Origin: Pseudostreptobacillus hongkongensis
GTDB lineage: Bacteria; Fusobacteriota; Fusobacteriia; Fusobacteriales; Leptotrichiaceae
Assembly: GCF_001559795.1 (NCBI RefSeq)
Contig: NZ_LOHY01000082.1
Span: 1 to 45,062 of the forward strand
DNA: 45,062 nucleotides
Direction: 5' to 3'
Under the pieces are notes generated by a model that made no database searches, was not told the origin of the DNA, and was given only the letters and a program-made list of their open reading frames with translations. How positions within the stretch are numbered: the stretch's first letter is position 1; every line of letters starts with the position of its first letter. A program made the position numbers and the translations under genes. Shown here in pieces: positions 17,447-25,800 of this stretch.

Positions 17447-17475
17447 ATATTACCTAATTTTTAATGATTTGTCAA
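17447..17475 (-). promoter_or_regulatory. Strong sigma-70 promoter of rpmF
   Basis: Minus strand: consensus -35 TTGACA (17470-17475), 17-bp spacer, -10 TAATAT (17447-17452), giving a leader of about 60 nt. Confidence 0.85.
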
Positions 17476-17497
17476 GTAAAAATTACTTACTTATTTA

Positions 17498-19561
17498 TTA
17501 ATTATACTTTTCTAACTCTTCATTACTTAGTTCTAAAACTTCTTCTACACTAAGACCTGAAACAACTGCTCTAATTTGATATCCTGTAACAGTTTCTTTT
17601 TCTTTTAATAAATCTGCTATATTTTGTAATTTTTCTTTATTATCTTTTAAAATTTGTAATGTTTCTTCATATTTAGATTTCAATAATTTTCTTACTTCAA
17701 TATCTATTTCACGACTAGTTTGGTCACTGAATTCAGAAACAAATGATCCTTCATTACTATTTTCATAATTTATTGGTCCAAGTTCTGTATTCATCCCTAC
17801 TCTAGTTATTAATAATCTTGCAAGATCTGTAGCTCTTTTAATATCAGAATATGCTCCAGTCGCTATATCATCCATCATTAATTCTTCAGCTGCACGTCCT
17901 GCAAATAAAACATTTATTTCTGCAAGTATCTGATTTCTTGTTCTACCTAAAGTTTCCTCCGGAAGCGGCATCATATATCCACCTGCATCTCCTCTAGGTA
18001 TTATTGTAACTTTATGAACCTTATTTGCATCTTTAATCATACTTGCAACTAATGCGTGTCCACCTTCATGATAAGCTAACATATCTCTATCTCTTTGGCT
18101 TATTATTTTACTTTTTTGACCAAGTCCCATACCTATCTTATCTACAGCTTCATCTAGATCTTCCATAAGTATAGTATCAGAATTTCTTCTAGCTGCTAAT
18201 ATTGCTGCTTCATTAATTAAGTTTTCAAGATCTGCTCCAACAAATCCTGGTGTTATTTTAGCTATATCTTCTAGTTTAACATCATTATTAAGTTTTTTAT
18301 TTCTTGTATGTACTTTAAGTATAGCTATTCTTCCTTCAACATCTGGTGCTGAAACTTCTATTCTTCTATCAAATCTTCCACCTCTTAAAAGAGCTGGATC
18401 TAATACATCTGCTCTATTTGTTGCTGCCATAACTATAATTCTTTGGTCAGTTTCAAATCCATCCATTTCAACTAAAAGTTGGTTTAAAGTTTGTTCTCTT
18501 TCTTCATTACCTCCACCAACTTTACCTTGATTTCTACGTCTTCCAACTGCATCAATTTCATCTATAAATATTATAGCTGGAGTTTCTTGTTTTGCTTCTT
18601 TAAATAATTCTCTTACTTTTAAGGCCCCTGCCCCTACATAAAGTTCAACAAATTCAGAACCTGACATACTAAAGAATGCTGCTCCTGTTTCACCTGCAAC
18701 TGCTTTAGCAAGTAATGTTTTACCTGTTCCTGGTTCACCTAAAAGTAATATACCTTTAGGAACACGTGCCCCTGCTTTTTCAAATTTAGATGGATCTTTT
18801 AGAAATTCAACTATTTCTTTTAATTCTTCTTTTTCCTCTTTAAGTCCCGCTACATCTGAAAATTTAACATTAGGTTTTTCACTTATTTTACCATTACTCT
18901 TACCTATAGAAAATATACCTCCAGATCTTCCAGAAGCTGATCCTCCCATTATACTTCTATTCATATATACAAAGAATCCTATCATTAATATTAAAGGTAC
19001 AAATCCTAAAATCCAACTAATTATAGCTGTTGCTACAGGTTTTTCATTAACATTAACGTCTACACCTTTTTCAGTTATAAGGGACATTAAATTAGTATCT
19101 TCTCCTAATCTTGAAGTTATTTTATTAGTAGTAAATACTTCTATTTTACCTTCACGTTTTTTAATTCCTTCAATATTATCTTGATTTTCTCTTACAGTTG
19201 TTATTTCACCAGTTCTTATTTTATTTGTAAACTGTGTATAAGTTATAGGTTGTCTTTCTTCAAAAAAGTTAGACTTAGTTCCAAACATTAAATATATAGT
19301 TAAGAATATTATAGTAATAGCCATAAAGAACATTCCTGGCTTAATTCTTATAACTTTTTTATTTTTATTTTTTTTAAGATTTTCTATTTTATTTATAAAT
19401 TCTTGAAACTCTTCTTCTTCATTTCTTTTTTTAGATTTTTCTTTATCTTTTTCTTTTTTATTTTCTTCATTTTCTGTATTATTTGAAGGTTCATTTTGAT
19501 CATTATTTTGATCTTCAGTTACTTCTTCATCTTGAAGTTCATTTTTATCTTTTTCTTCCAT
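17498..19561 (-). CDS. ftsH: ATP-dependent zinc metalloprotease FtsH
   Basis: A 687-residue membrane-anchored AAA+ protease. Two TM segments (about 77-94 and 177-200) flank a periplasmic domain. Then come Walker A GEPGTGKT (275-282), pore loop MSGSEFVELYVG, Walker B IIFIDEIDAVG, the second region of homology DPALLRGGRFDR, and the zinc site HEGGH in AYHEGGHALVAS. It degrades membrane and short-lived cytosolic proteins. Unusual is the highly charged, low-complexity N-terminal extension of about 70 residues before TM1 (Glu/Lys/Asn rich), longer than in E. coli or Bacillus FtsH. It overlaps tilS by 17 nt and is the last gene of the mltG-tilS operon. Confidence 0.96.
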   Translation of the reverse strand: MEEKDKNELQDEEVTEDQNNDQNEPSNNTENEENKKEKDKEKSKKRNEEEEFQEFINKIENLKKNKNKKVIRIKPGMFFMAITIIFLTIYLMFGTKSNFFEERQPITYTQFTNKIRTGEITTVRENQDNIEGIKKREGKIEVFTTNKITSRLGEDTNLMSLITEKGVDVNVNEKPVATAIISWILGFVPLILMIGFFVYMNRSIMGGSASGRSGGIFSIGKSNGKISEKPNVKFSDVAGLKEEKEELKEIVEFLKDPSKFEKAGARVPKGILLLGEPGTGKTLLAKAVAGETGAAFFSMSGSEFVELYVGAGALKVRELFKEAKQETPAIIFIDEIDAVGRRRNQGKVGGGNEEREQTLNQLLVEMDGFETDQRIIVMAATNRADVLDPALLRGGRFDRRIEVSAPDVEGRIAILKVHTRNKKLNNDVKLEDIAKITPGFVGADLENLINEAAILAARRNSDTILMEDLDEAVDKIGMGLGQKSKIISQRDRDMLAYHEGGHALVASMIKDANKVHKVTIIPRGDAGGYMMPLPEETLGRTRNQILAEINVLFAGRAAEELMMDDIATGAYSDIKRATDLARLLITRVGMNTELGPINYENSNEGSFVSEFSDQTSREIDIEVRKLLKSKYEETLQILKDNKEKLQNIADLLKEKETVTGYQIRAVVSGLSVEEVLELSNEELEKYN

Positions 19562-20735
19562 TTTCTCTCCTAATATATATACAAAATTGTCCAGAATTTT
19601 GATTTTTTTCTTTAAAATTAATTCCTACCATTATTATTTTATCTTCAACTAAAACTATCGGCATTCTATTTCTTTCTAATTTATCTATTTTATTATCAAT
19701 AAATATTTTTTTTATTTTTTTATCACCTAATTTATCCCCATTTTTCCTATTTCTAACCTTAAAAATAGTATCTTTTTTTAAATATTCCGAACTATAGATA
19801 TTATACTCATAATCAGATTTTTTTTCAAGTAGATTTAACTTAGTATATCCAATGTAATAATTTTCTATTTTTATCTCTTCGCCATATTTCAAAACATATT
19901 CATAATCTAAATTATTTATTTCATCTTTTTTTATTATACTAAATTTATCATAAGATTTATATGCTACATATTCATTTCCTAAATCTATGATTTTACTTTC
20001 ATTACTAAAATATATTTTATAAATATCATCTATTTTTCTACTACTAATTTTTATATTATATTTTTTAAGTTTTTCTATTATCATATCCCTTATTTCATCA
20101 TTTTCATTAATCCTAGATAATTTAACTATATTATCAATAAAAGATGTATTTATATCTTCAAATATAGGGAAAACTAAATTACGAATTTTATTTCTACTAT
20201 AATCATTTTCAAGGTTTGTTTTATCAATTATATAATCATTACTTACTTGTTTAAGTACATCTTCTTTTTTTATGTATAGTATAGGTCTTATAATATTACC
20301 TCTTTTTACTTTTATACCATTTAGTCCTTCAAGATGTGTTCCTCTAATTATCCTAAAAATTATAGTTTCTGCATTATCTGTTTTATTATGTCCTGTTGCA
20401 ATTTTATTAAATCCTATTCTTAGTCTTTCTTCTTCTAATACTTTATATCTTAAATCACGAGCAACACCCTCTGAAAATTTATCCATTTTAATATCCAATA
20501 TTGAATAATTTGTATTATATTTATTTGCAATAAATTTAACAAATTCTATATCTTTATAAACATCATCACGAATATTATGATTAACATAAGCAAGATGTAT
20601 TTCTAAATTATATTCATCTTTTATACTTAATAACTTTTCAAATAAGAATACTGAATCAGGTCCTCCTGAAAAAGCTATTAGTATTTTATCACCTTTATTA
20701 ATCAAATCATTTTCTTTAATAAAACTTAAAAACAT
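19545..20735 (-). CDS. tilS: tRNA(Ile)-lysidine synthase
   Basis: Essential enzyme that converts C34 of tRNA-Ile(CAU) to lysidine using ATP and lysine. The PP-loop is IAFSGGPDSVF (about residues 20-30), followed by HLAYVNHNIRDD, VARDLRYKVL and ATGHNKTDNAETIIFRIIRG, all hallmarks of TilS. The C-terminal region is a shorter substrate-binding domain with FKVRNRKNGDKL and IDNKIDKLERNRMPIV. Total length (396) is typical of the short TilS type. It starts one base after the spoIID-like stop and overlaps ftsH; the tilS-ftsH order is conserved in many bacteria. Confidence 0.94.
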   Translation of the reverse strand: MFLSFIKENDLINKGDKILIAFSGGPDSVFLFEKLLSIKDEYNLEIHLAYVNHNIRDDVYKDIEFVKFIANKYNTNYSILDIKMDKFSEGVARDLRYKVLEEERLRIGFNKIATGHNKTDNAETIIFRIIRGTHLEGLNGIKVKRGNIIRPILYIKKEDVLKQVSNDYIIDKTNLENDYSRNKIRNLVFPIFEDINTSFIDNIVKLSRINENDEIRDMIIEKLKKYNIKISSRKIDDIYKIYFSNESKIIDLGNEYVAYKSYDKFSIIKKDEINNLDYEYVLKYGEEIKIENYYIGYTKLNLLEKKSDYEYNIYSSEYLKKDTIFKVRNRKNGDKLGDKKIKKIFIDNKIDKLERNRMPIVLVEDKIIMVGINFKEKNQNSGQFCIYIRRENGRKR

Positions 20736-20736
20736 T

Positions 20737-21924
20737 CTAATCCCCTTTATTTACAACTTCTACTCCATTATAGAAAAACTTTATAATTTCTTCATAATTC
20801 ATATTATAGTCTTGAGCCATAGATTTTGAACTCCATTGTGAAAAACCAACACCATGTCCATACCCTGAACCTATAACATTTATACCATTATCTAATATAT
20901 CTAGTGTATATGATGTAGATTTTATATTAGTAGTAGAAAATTTTCTCCTAAATTCTAAACCTTTATATACTTTAGATAAACTCTTATCTTCATTATATAA
21001 AGTCAAGGTATCTACTCTTCCACTTTCTGTATATGTTGCATCAAAACTAGAAACTATAAACCCTACTTCTTTAACTATATCATTCATGGGTATTAGATAT
21101 TTCCAATTTAATACACTATCAGGAACATATTTAGAATAATTATCTTCAACACCAATTAAATAATCAAAATGATTTCCATATACTTCCTTACTACTTGCTG
21201 TATGACCCCCACTATATGAATGAAATAATGCATCTATTAAAGTCCCCTTATATTTAATAACAAGTCCTTCTGTAGATTTTATGGCTTTTTCTATATTTTT
21301 CACATCTTTTTGAGGTATACCTTGATACATCTGAGATCTCGTGTCATCATATAAGTCAAAATCTTTTTTAAATCTAGATATATTTTTATATGCATAAGTT
21401 CTTGAAATTATAGCTTGTGCTTTTAAAGATTCTAATGGAAAAGAACTAGGTATTTCATAAGGAAGAACTCCTAATAAATATTTCTCCATATCTAAAGTAT
21501 TTACTATTTCCAATTTAGAATTATTCGCTTTTATATAGAAGTTTCCATAATATTTAAGTTTGCCAACTTGAATAGTATCACTAGGATTTAATATTTCTAT
21601 ATTATCATAGTAATTTCCATCAAACATAATTTTATTATCCACAGCCTTTAATTCAATATTATATAAAGAAACTTTTTGTCCATTTATTTTCATATTACTT
21701 GTTAATATTAAATTAAGTTTTTCTTTATCAAGACTTGCAAGTCTTACTCTTATATCATTTATATTCTTTATACTTTTCTGCTCTGTTTTTTCATTTTTAG
21801 CTGTATTACTAATATTTTTAATTTCATTTGTTTTATCGGAAATATTCTTATATTTCTCATTCATACTTACTGTACTACAAGAATAAAAGAATATTAATGA
21901 CATTAAAATTAATTTCTTTCTCAT
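20737..21924 (-). CDS. SpoIID/LytB-domain lipoprotein, probable peptidoglycan lytic transglycosylase
   Basis: A 395-residue exported protein. The N-terminus MRKKLILMSLIFFYSCS has a possible lipobox ending at Cys16. The SpoIID domain begins at about residue 145: LPYEIPSSFPLESLKAQAIISRTYA (with the conserved Glu), then LFHSYSGGHTASSKEVYG, GVEDNYS, and the final YGHGVGFSQWSSKSMA. In spore formers SpoIID cuts glycan strands stripped of stem peptides. Here there are no sporulation genes, so the role is vegetative wall turnover, as for LytB-type relatives. It overlaps mltG by 4 nt (ATGA), another lytic transglycosylase gene. Confidence 0.88.
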   Translation of the reverse strand: MRKKLILMSLIFFYSCSTVSMNEKYKNISDKTNEIKNISNTAKNEKTEQKSIKNINDIRVRLASLDKEKLNLILTSNMKINGQKVSLYNIELKAVDNKIMFDGNYYDNIEILNPSDTIQVGKLKYYGNFYIKANNSKLEIVNTLDMEKYLLGVLPYEIPSSFPLESLKAQAIISRTYAYKNISRFKKDFDLYDDTRSQMYQGIPQKDVKNIEKAIKSTEGLVIKYKGTLIDALFHSYSGGHTASSKEVYGNHFDYLIGVEDNYSKYVPDSVLNWKYLIPMNDIVKEVGFIVSSFDATYTESGRVDTLTLYNEDKSLSKVYKGLEFRRKFSTTNIKSTSYTLDILDNGINVIGSGYGHGVGFSQWSSKSMAQDYNMNYEEIIKFFYNGVEVVNKGD

Positions 21925-22868
21925 TTAACTTCATTTCTCTTTCTTAAATGTTCTTCATGTGTTTTTGAATAATATGTTTTACCTCCACTCATAAAGAAAA
22001 ATAAATACTCACTTTCAGGCGCATTTATTGTAATTTCTATAGTATCCTTATCAGGATTACATATAGGTGTTGGTGGTAATCCTTTATGCTTATAGGTATT
22101 GTATAAAGACTCATTATTTTGTAACTCTTTCTTATATGCCATTCTTCCTAAATCATATTTTAAAGTGGCATCTGACTGTAATAACATATTTATTCTTAAT
22201 CTATGTTTGAATACTCCAGCAACTTTTTCTCTATCATTCCCTCCTGTTTCAAACATTACTACTGATGCTAATTTTAAATCTTCATAAAACTTTTTCTTAT
22301 CAGGATATTTTTCTGAAGGGAATTTCTTCAAAAATTCTCCAAGTATAGTTTTTGCAATAAAATCTGGACCTGCATTTTTAGGAATAAAATATGTTTCTGG
22401 ATATAGATACCCATCAAAATTATCTTTTTCATGATAATATGGAAAATCTACTTTATTTAAAGCTCTTAACATATCTTCTTTATTAGCCAGACCTAAAGAT
22501 TCTATTCTTTCAAAAATTTGATTTTGAGTAAATCCTTCCGGTATTGTTAATACTATATTTTGAGTATCTGTACTCTTTAAAAGTTCAAAAAGCTCTTTCT
22601 TAGTTATATTATTCTTAATTTCATAATTTCCTGTAACTAAATTTTGATTATTCAACTTAAAATATATTTTATCTAAAAGAGTATAACTTAAGCCTAGTTT
22701 TTTATATACATTTAAAAATCCATCGCCTTTTTCAACTGTTATACTATTTATATCAAAATTTCTTTTAACTACAAATATATCTGCATAGAATAAACCAAAA
22801 GAAATTAATATTATAGAAAAAATTGTTATGTATATTTTTTTATATCCTTTTTTATTTTTTTTCTTCAT
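21921..22868 (-). CDS. mltG: Endolytic murein transglycosylase MltG-like
   Basis: A 315-residue single-pass membrane protein (TM about residues 11-30) with an LysM-like region and the YceG/MltG domain. Recognisable are TIPEGFTQNQIFERI, YLYPETYFIPK, AGVFKHRLRINMLLQSDATLKYDLG and KGLPPTPICNPDKDTIEITINAP. It would cleave nascent glycan strands and set their length. One oddity: the family catalytic segment is usually ASIVEKET, but here it reads ASVVMFET, so the first Glu of the E-x-E pair is Met. Activity therefore depends on which Glu is essential. AGGAGAA lies before the ATG, inside the end of the upstream gene (17 nt overlap). Confidence 0.88.
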   Translation of the reverse strand: MKKKNKKGYKKIYITIFSIILISFGLFYADIFVVKRNFDINSITVEKGDGFLNVYKKLGLSYTLLDKIYFKLNNQNLVTGNYEIKNNITKKELFELLKSTDTQNIVLTIPEGFTQNQIFERIESLGLANKEDMLRALNKVDFPYYHEKDNFDGYLYPETYFIPKNAGPDFIAKTILGEFLKKFPSEKYPDKKKFYEDLKLASVVMFETGGNDREKVAGVFKHRLRINMLLQSDATLKYDLGRMAYKKELQNNESLYNTYKHKGLPPTPICNPDKDTIEITINAPESEYLFFFMSGGKTYYSKTHEEHLRKRNEVK

Positions 22869-23955
22869 TTATTTTTTCTCCTGCTAATACTTTAAAAAAT
22901 CCTAATTTTATTTCATCTTCAAACACTATATTAATTACCGTAAATAATATAGGTCCTAGAAGAAATCCTATTATACCAAATAATAAGAATCCAACAAACA
23001 TAGATAAAAGCGATATAATAGGGTGTAAATCAAAACTTCCTGTTAATATATATGGTTCAATAGACATTCTAAATATTGAAACAGCTATATATATTAATAA
23101 GATCGATATAGCCCCTTTATAGTTACCTTGTATAAATAAATAAAGTGCCCAAGGTTGAAGTAAGGGACCTGTACCTATTAAAGGTAGGGCATCTAATAAT
23201 GCACTTATTATAGATAAAATTAGCACATACTTTATATTAAGTGATATATGATTAATAATTGTATAGCCTACAAACATAAACACAAACACTAAAGATACTA
23301 TTATTGCTTGTGATCTAATATATGTAAAAAGAGTGTCTATACTATTTGTTTTAACTATTTGCATTTTTTTTAGCCAACTTTTTGGAAATTGATTCTTAAA
23401 AAAAACTTTAATTTCTTCCATATTATTTGAGATAATATACGTTGAAATTATAGTAATCACAAAACTTACAATTAATTCTGGTAAATATTTAATATACACA
23501 AACATATTATTTATAATCTGATAAATATAATCTGAAAATTTACCTATAAAAGAATTAAGTCCTTCTTTTATATATTCTTGTAAATAATCTGGTAATTTAG
23601 GTAAATAACTGTTGTATCTTTCTATAGCTAAATTACCATAACGATGTAGTACTGTGTAATTAATTTTTATCCACTCTGATAATTTTAGTAATTCCATAAG
23701 TATTAAAAATACTAAATATGAAATTAATGAAGCTATTATACAAAATATCAAAGTTATTACTAAAAAATTTATTTTCTTATTATCTATTTTCAGAAATTTA
23801 GAAAATTTATTTGTAATTTTTTTTGAAAACAGTGCTATTATAATTCCTATAGTAAAAGGATATAGAAAAAGTGATACTTTTACCATTAAAATCATAACTA
23901 TAATAATAGTTAATATTCTCAATGTTGGCATATAATTTTTTATATTATACTTCAT
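22852..23955 (-). CDS. AI-2E family transporter (PerM/YtvI-like), copy 2
   Basis: A 367-residue polytopic membrane protein of the AI-2E/PerM family. Paired N-terminal TM segments are followed by a long central amphipathic region with QFPKSWLKKM, then the family signature region (SIISALLDALPLIGTGPLLQPWALYLFIQG, about 250-280), a PHPIISLLSMFVGF-like block and the last TM segments ending VFEDEIKLGFFKVLAGE. Members are exporters of varied substrates, including Na+(Li+)/H+ antiport and putative AI-2 export. It is clearly paralogous to the gene 1 nt upstream (QFPKSW, DALP-GTG and FEDEIK-GFFK-L-GE shared), so the pair arose by tandem duplication. Confidence 0.88.
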   Translation of the reverse strand: MKYNIKNYMPTLRILTIIIVMILMVKVSLFLYPFTIGIIIALFSKKITNKFSKFLKIDNKKINFLVITLIFCIIASLISYLVFLILMELLKLSEWIKINYTVLHRYGNLAIERYNSYLPKLPDYLQEYIKEGLNSFIGKFSDYIYQIINNMFVYIKYLPELIVSFVITIISTYIISNNMEEIKVFFKNQFPKSWLKKMQIVKTNSIDTLFTYIRSQAIIVSLVFVFMFVGYTIINHISLNIKYVLILSIISALLDALPLIGTGPLLQPWALYLFIQGNYKGAISILLIYIAVSIFRMSIEPYILTGSFDLHPIISLLSMFVGFLLFGIIGFLLGPILFTVINIVFEDEIKLGFFKVLAGEKINEEKK

Positions 23956-23956
23956 T

Positions 23957-25054
23957 TTAATTTACTTCTCCTGATAGAATTTTAAAGAATCCATTTTTTA
24001 TTTCATCTTCAAATACTATAGTCATTACAGTAAATATTATTGGTCCATAAAGGAATCCTAAAACTCCAAATAATTTAAATCCTACAAATAATGATATAAG
24101 TGATATTAATGGATTTATGCTTAAATTAGCACTTAATACTTTTGGTTCCATTATTGCTCTTAAAACCCATACTATTAGATAAAGTATTATTATTGCCATA
24201 CCCATACCTATTTGAGACGTTGCAATCAAGTATATAGACCAAGGTATTAAAACTGATCCTGTTCCTAATATAGGCAATGCATCTACTAAAGCTATCAATA
24301 TAGCTAACATTAATACATAATTTATTTTACCAAAAATTAAACTTATAACACTAAACCCTATAAATAATTCAACAAAACACAATAATACTAGTATTAATTG
24401 TGATTTAAAATACTTATATGCTACTGAAAAAACGTCTATTCTAATTAAATCAAATTTATTAATCCAAGACTTTGGAAATTGTTTATCAAAAAAATCATAA
24501 ACTGCTTCTGTATCATTTGCCATTAAATATGTAGCAGTTATAGTTATTATTAAATATACTAATAATATTGGTAAATTAAGTGTTAATGATAATAAGTAAT
24601 TTAAAAAACTTATACTGAAGCCTGTCATTTTAGTTACTAAATAATTTAAACCATTTTTTAAACTAAGTTGAACAAATTCAGGAAGTATAATTTTAAAACC
24701 ATCAAATTGATTTAAAATATCAGTAATATAGTCTTTAGAATTCCCTATATTTGATATAAGCCAGTTAATAAATGAATATAGCTCTGAAAAAGATACTATC
24801 AACAATACTAATATTAGTGCTGATATTATCAAATAAAACGATGTAATTACTATACCATTTGAAAGTTTCTTACTCCACTTAAGTTTGTGTTGTAAATAAT
24901 TTGAAACAGGTCTTGTTAATGTTACAACACCTAAAGCTAATACAAAAGGTAGAAAAAATACTCCTATTTTAAAAGCAAGTAAAACTGTAATAAATACAGT
25001 AAATATATGTATTAAAGGTAAAAATCTATTTAATGTAAATTCTTTTTTAGCCAA
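23957..25054 (-). CDS. AI-2E family transporter (PerM/YtvI-like), copy 1
   Basis: A 365-residue polytopic membrane protein, tandem paralogue of the next gene, with the same landmarks: KQFPKSWINKF (about 190-200), ALVDALPILGTGSVLIPWSIYLIA (about 258-281), INPLISLISLFVGFKLFGVLGFLYGP and the C-terminal VFEDEIKNGFFKILSGEV. The start is an unusual TTG codon (25052-25054), chosen because a perfect AGGAGG lies 8 nt upstream and MAKKEF is in frame. It opens the operon of two AI-2E genes, mltG, spoIID-like, tilS and ftsH. Its promoter (-10 TATAAT at 25082-25087) is now only about 120 bp from the IS150-type element that bounds the island. Confidence 0.88.
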   Translation of the reverse strand: MAKKEFTLNRFLPLIHIFTVFITVLLAFKIGVFFLPFVLALGVVTLTRPVSNYLQHKLKWSKKLSNGIVITSFYLIISALILVLLIVSFSELYSFINWLISNIGNSKDYITDILNQFDGFKIILPEFVQLSLKNGLNYLVTKMTGFSISFLNYLLSLTLNLPILLVYLIITITATYLMANDTEAVYDFFDKQFPKSWINKFDLIRIDVFSVAYKYFKSQLILVLLCFVELFIGFSVISLIFGKINYVLMLAILIALVDALPILGTGSVLIPWSIYLIATSQIGMGMAIIILYLIVWVLRAIMEPKVLSANLSINPLISLISLFVGFKLFGVLGFLYGPIIFTVMTIVFEDEIKNGFFKILSGEVN

Positions 25055-25081
25055 GTTAAACCTCCTATTTTAATATTTATA

Positions 25082-25087
25082 ATTATA
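25082..25087 (-). promoter_or_regulatory. -10 box of the AI-2E-mltG-tilS-ftsH operon
   Basis: TATAAT on the minus strand, 27 nt before the TTG start; the -35 at 17 bp (TAGAGT) is weak. In the right-hand repeat copy the hexamer is TATGAT. Confidence 0.55.
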
Positions 25088-25124
25088 GCATAATTATCAT
25101 TTTAACTCTACTAAATTTATCTTA

Positions 25125-25157
25125 GAAAAAAAGTAGAAATTAAATCTCTACTTTTAA
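25125..25157 (-). terminator. Intrinsic terminator (ancestrally the second terminator after metQ)
   Basis: Eight-bp stem AAAGTAGA/TCTACTTT (25147-25154 with 25130-25137) with a U7 run on the minus strand. The same structure is present in the right repeat at about 34627-34659. Confidence 0.75.
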
Positions 25158-25252
25158 TAAATTAATAATTTTTTTGTTATTTTAAAAGAAAAACTAGATT
25201 ACCTGAACTGCACCCATAATCTTGGACACAAGATTGGATGTGCAGTTTTTTT

Positions 25253-25762
25253 ATGAGTAAATTAACAAGAAAAGATAAAATTGAAATATATGAAAGAAGG
25301 AAAAAAGGAGAAACAATTTCTTCTTTAACTAAAGCTTTTGATGTTCATGAATCTAATATTAGATATTTAATTACTTTAATTAAAAAACATGGATATGATA
25401 TTTTAAGAAAAGATAAAAATAGAACTTATTCTAAAGATTTTAAACTACAAATAATTAATAGAATTTTAATTAGTCATGAGTCTATTAATTATGTTGCTCT
25501 TGATATTGGTTTAGTATCTTCTGGTATTTTACATAATTGGCTTTCAAAATTTAAAGAAAATGGGTATAATGTTATAGAAAAGAAAAAAGGAAGGAAACCT
25601 AAATCTATGACTAAACCTAAGAAAAATAATAAAACATTATCTGAAAAAGAAAAAATTAAACAATTGGAAGATGAAATACTTTATCTAAAAGCTGAAAATG
25701 AATACTTAAAAAAATTGAGAGCTCTAGTTCAAGAAAGGGAGCTAAAAGAGAAGAAAAAGTAA
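25253..25762 (+). CDS. IS3-family (IS150 group) transposase OrfA, copy A
   Basis: A 169-residue DNA-binding subunit. It has two helix-turn-helix regions (about residues 7-45, KGETISSLTKAFDVHESNI; and about 58-95), then a basic stretch and a C-terminal leucine-zipper-like helix (IKQLEDEILYLKAENEYLKKL). The start is the ATG at MSKL. Just before the stop lies AAA AAG (25754-25759), where a -1 shift would enter the orfB frame, giving the OrfAB fusion transposase as in IS150. Confidence 0.92.
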   Translation: MSKLTRKDKIEIYERRKKGETISSLTKAFDVHESNIRYLITLIKKHGYDILRKDKNRTYSKDFKLQIINRILISHESINYVALDIGLVSSGILHNWLSKFKENGYNVIEKKKGRKPKSMTKPKKNNKTLSEKEKIKQLEDEILYLKAENEYLKKLRALVQERELKEKKK

Positions 25763-25800
25763 GAGTAATAGCCGAACTTAGAGCTAAATATCCTTTCAGA

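Larger units (their letters stand above)
25065..25203. repeat. 139-bp direct repeat, left copy (metQ/AI-2E intergenic DNA)
   Basis: Colinear and ungapped with 34567-34705, with three mismatches by eye (25084, 25093, 25198). This copy carries the promoter and stem-loop of the AI-2E operon and ends exactly where the first IS150-type element begins, inside what is the loop of the metQ terminator in the other copy. Confidence 0.9.

Noticed and set aside
20737-21924. Evidence of sporulation from a SpoIID homologue
   Set aside because: SpoIID/LytB domains are common in non-spore-formers; no other sporulation gene is present.
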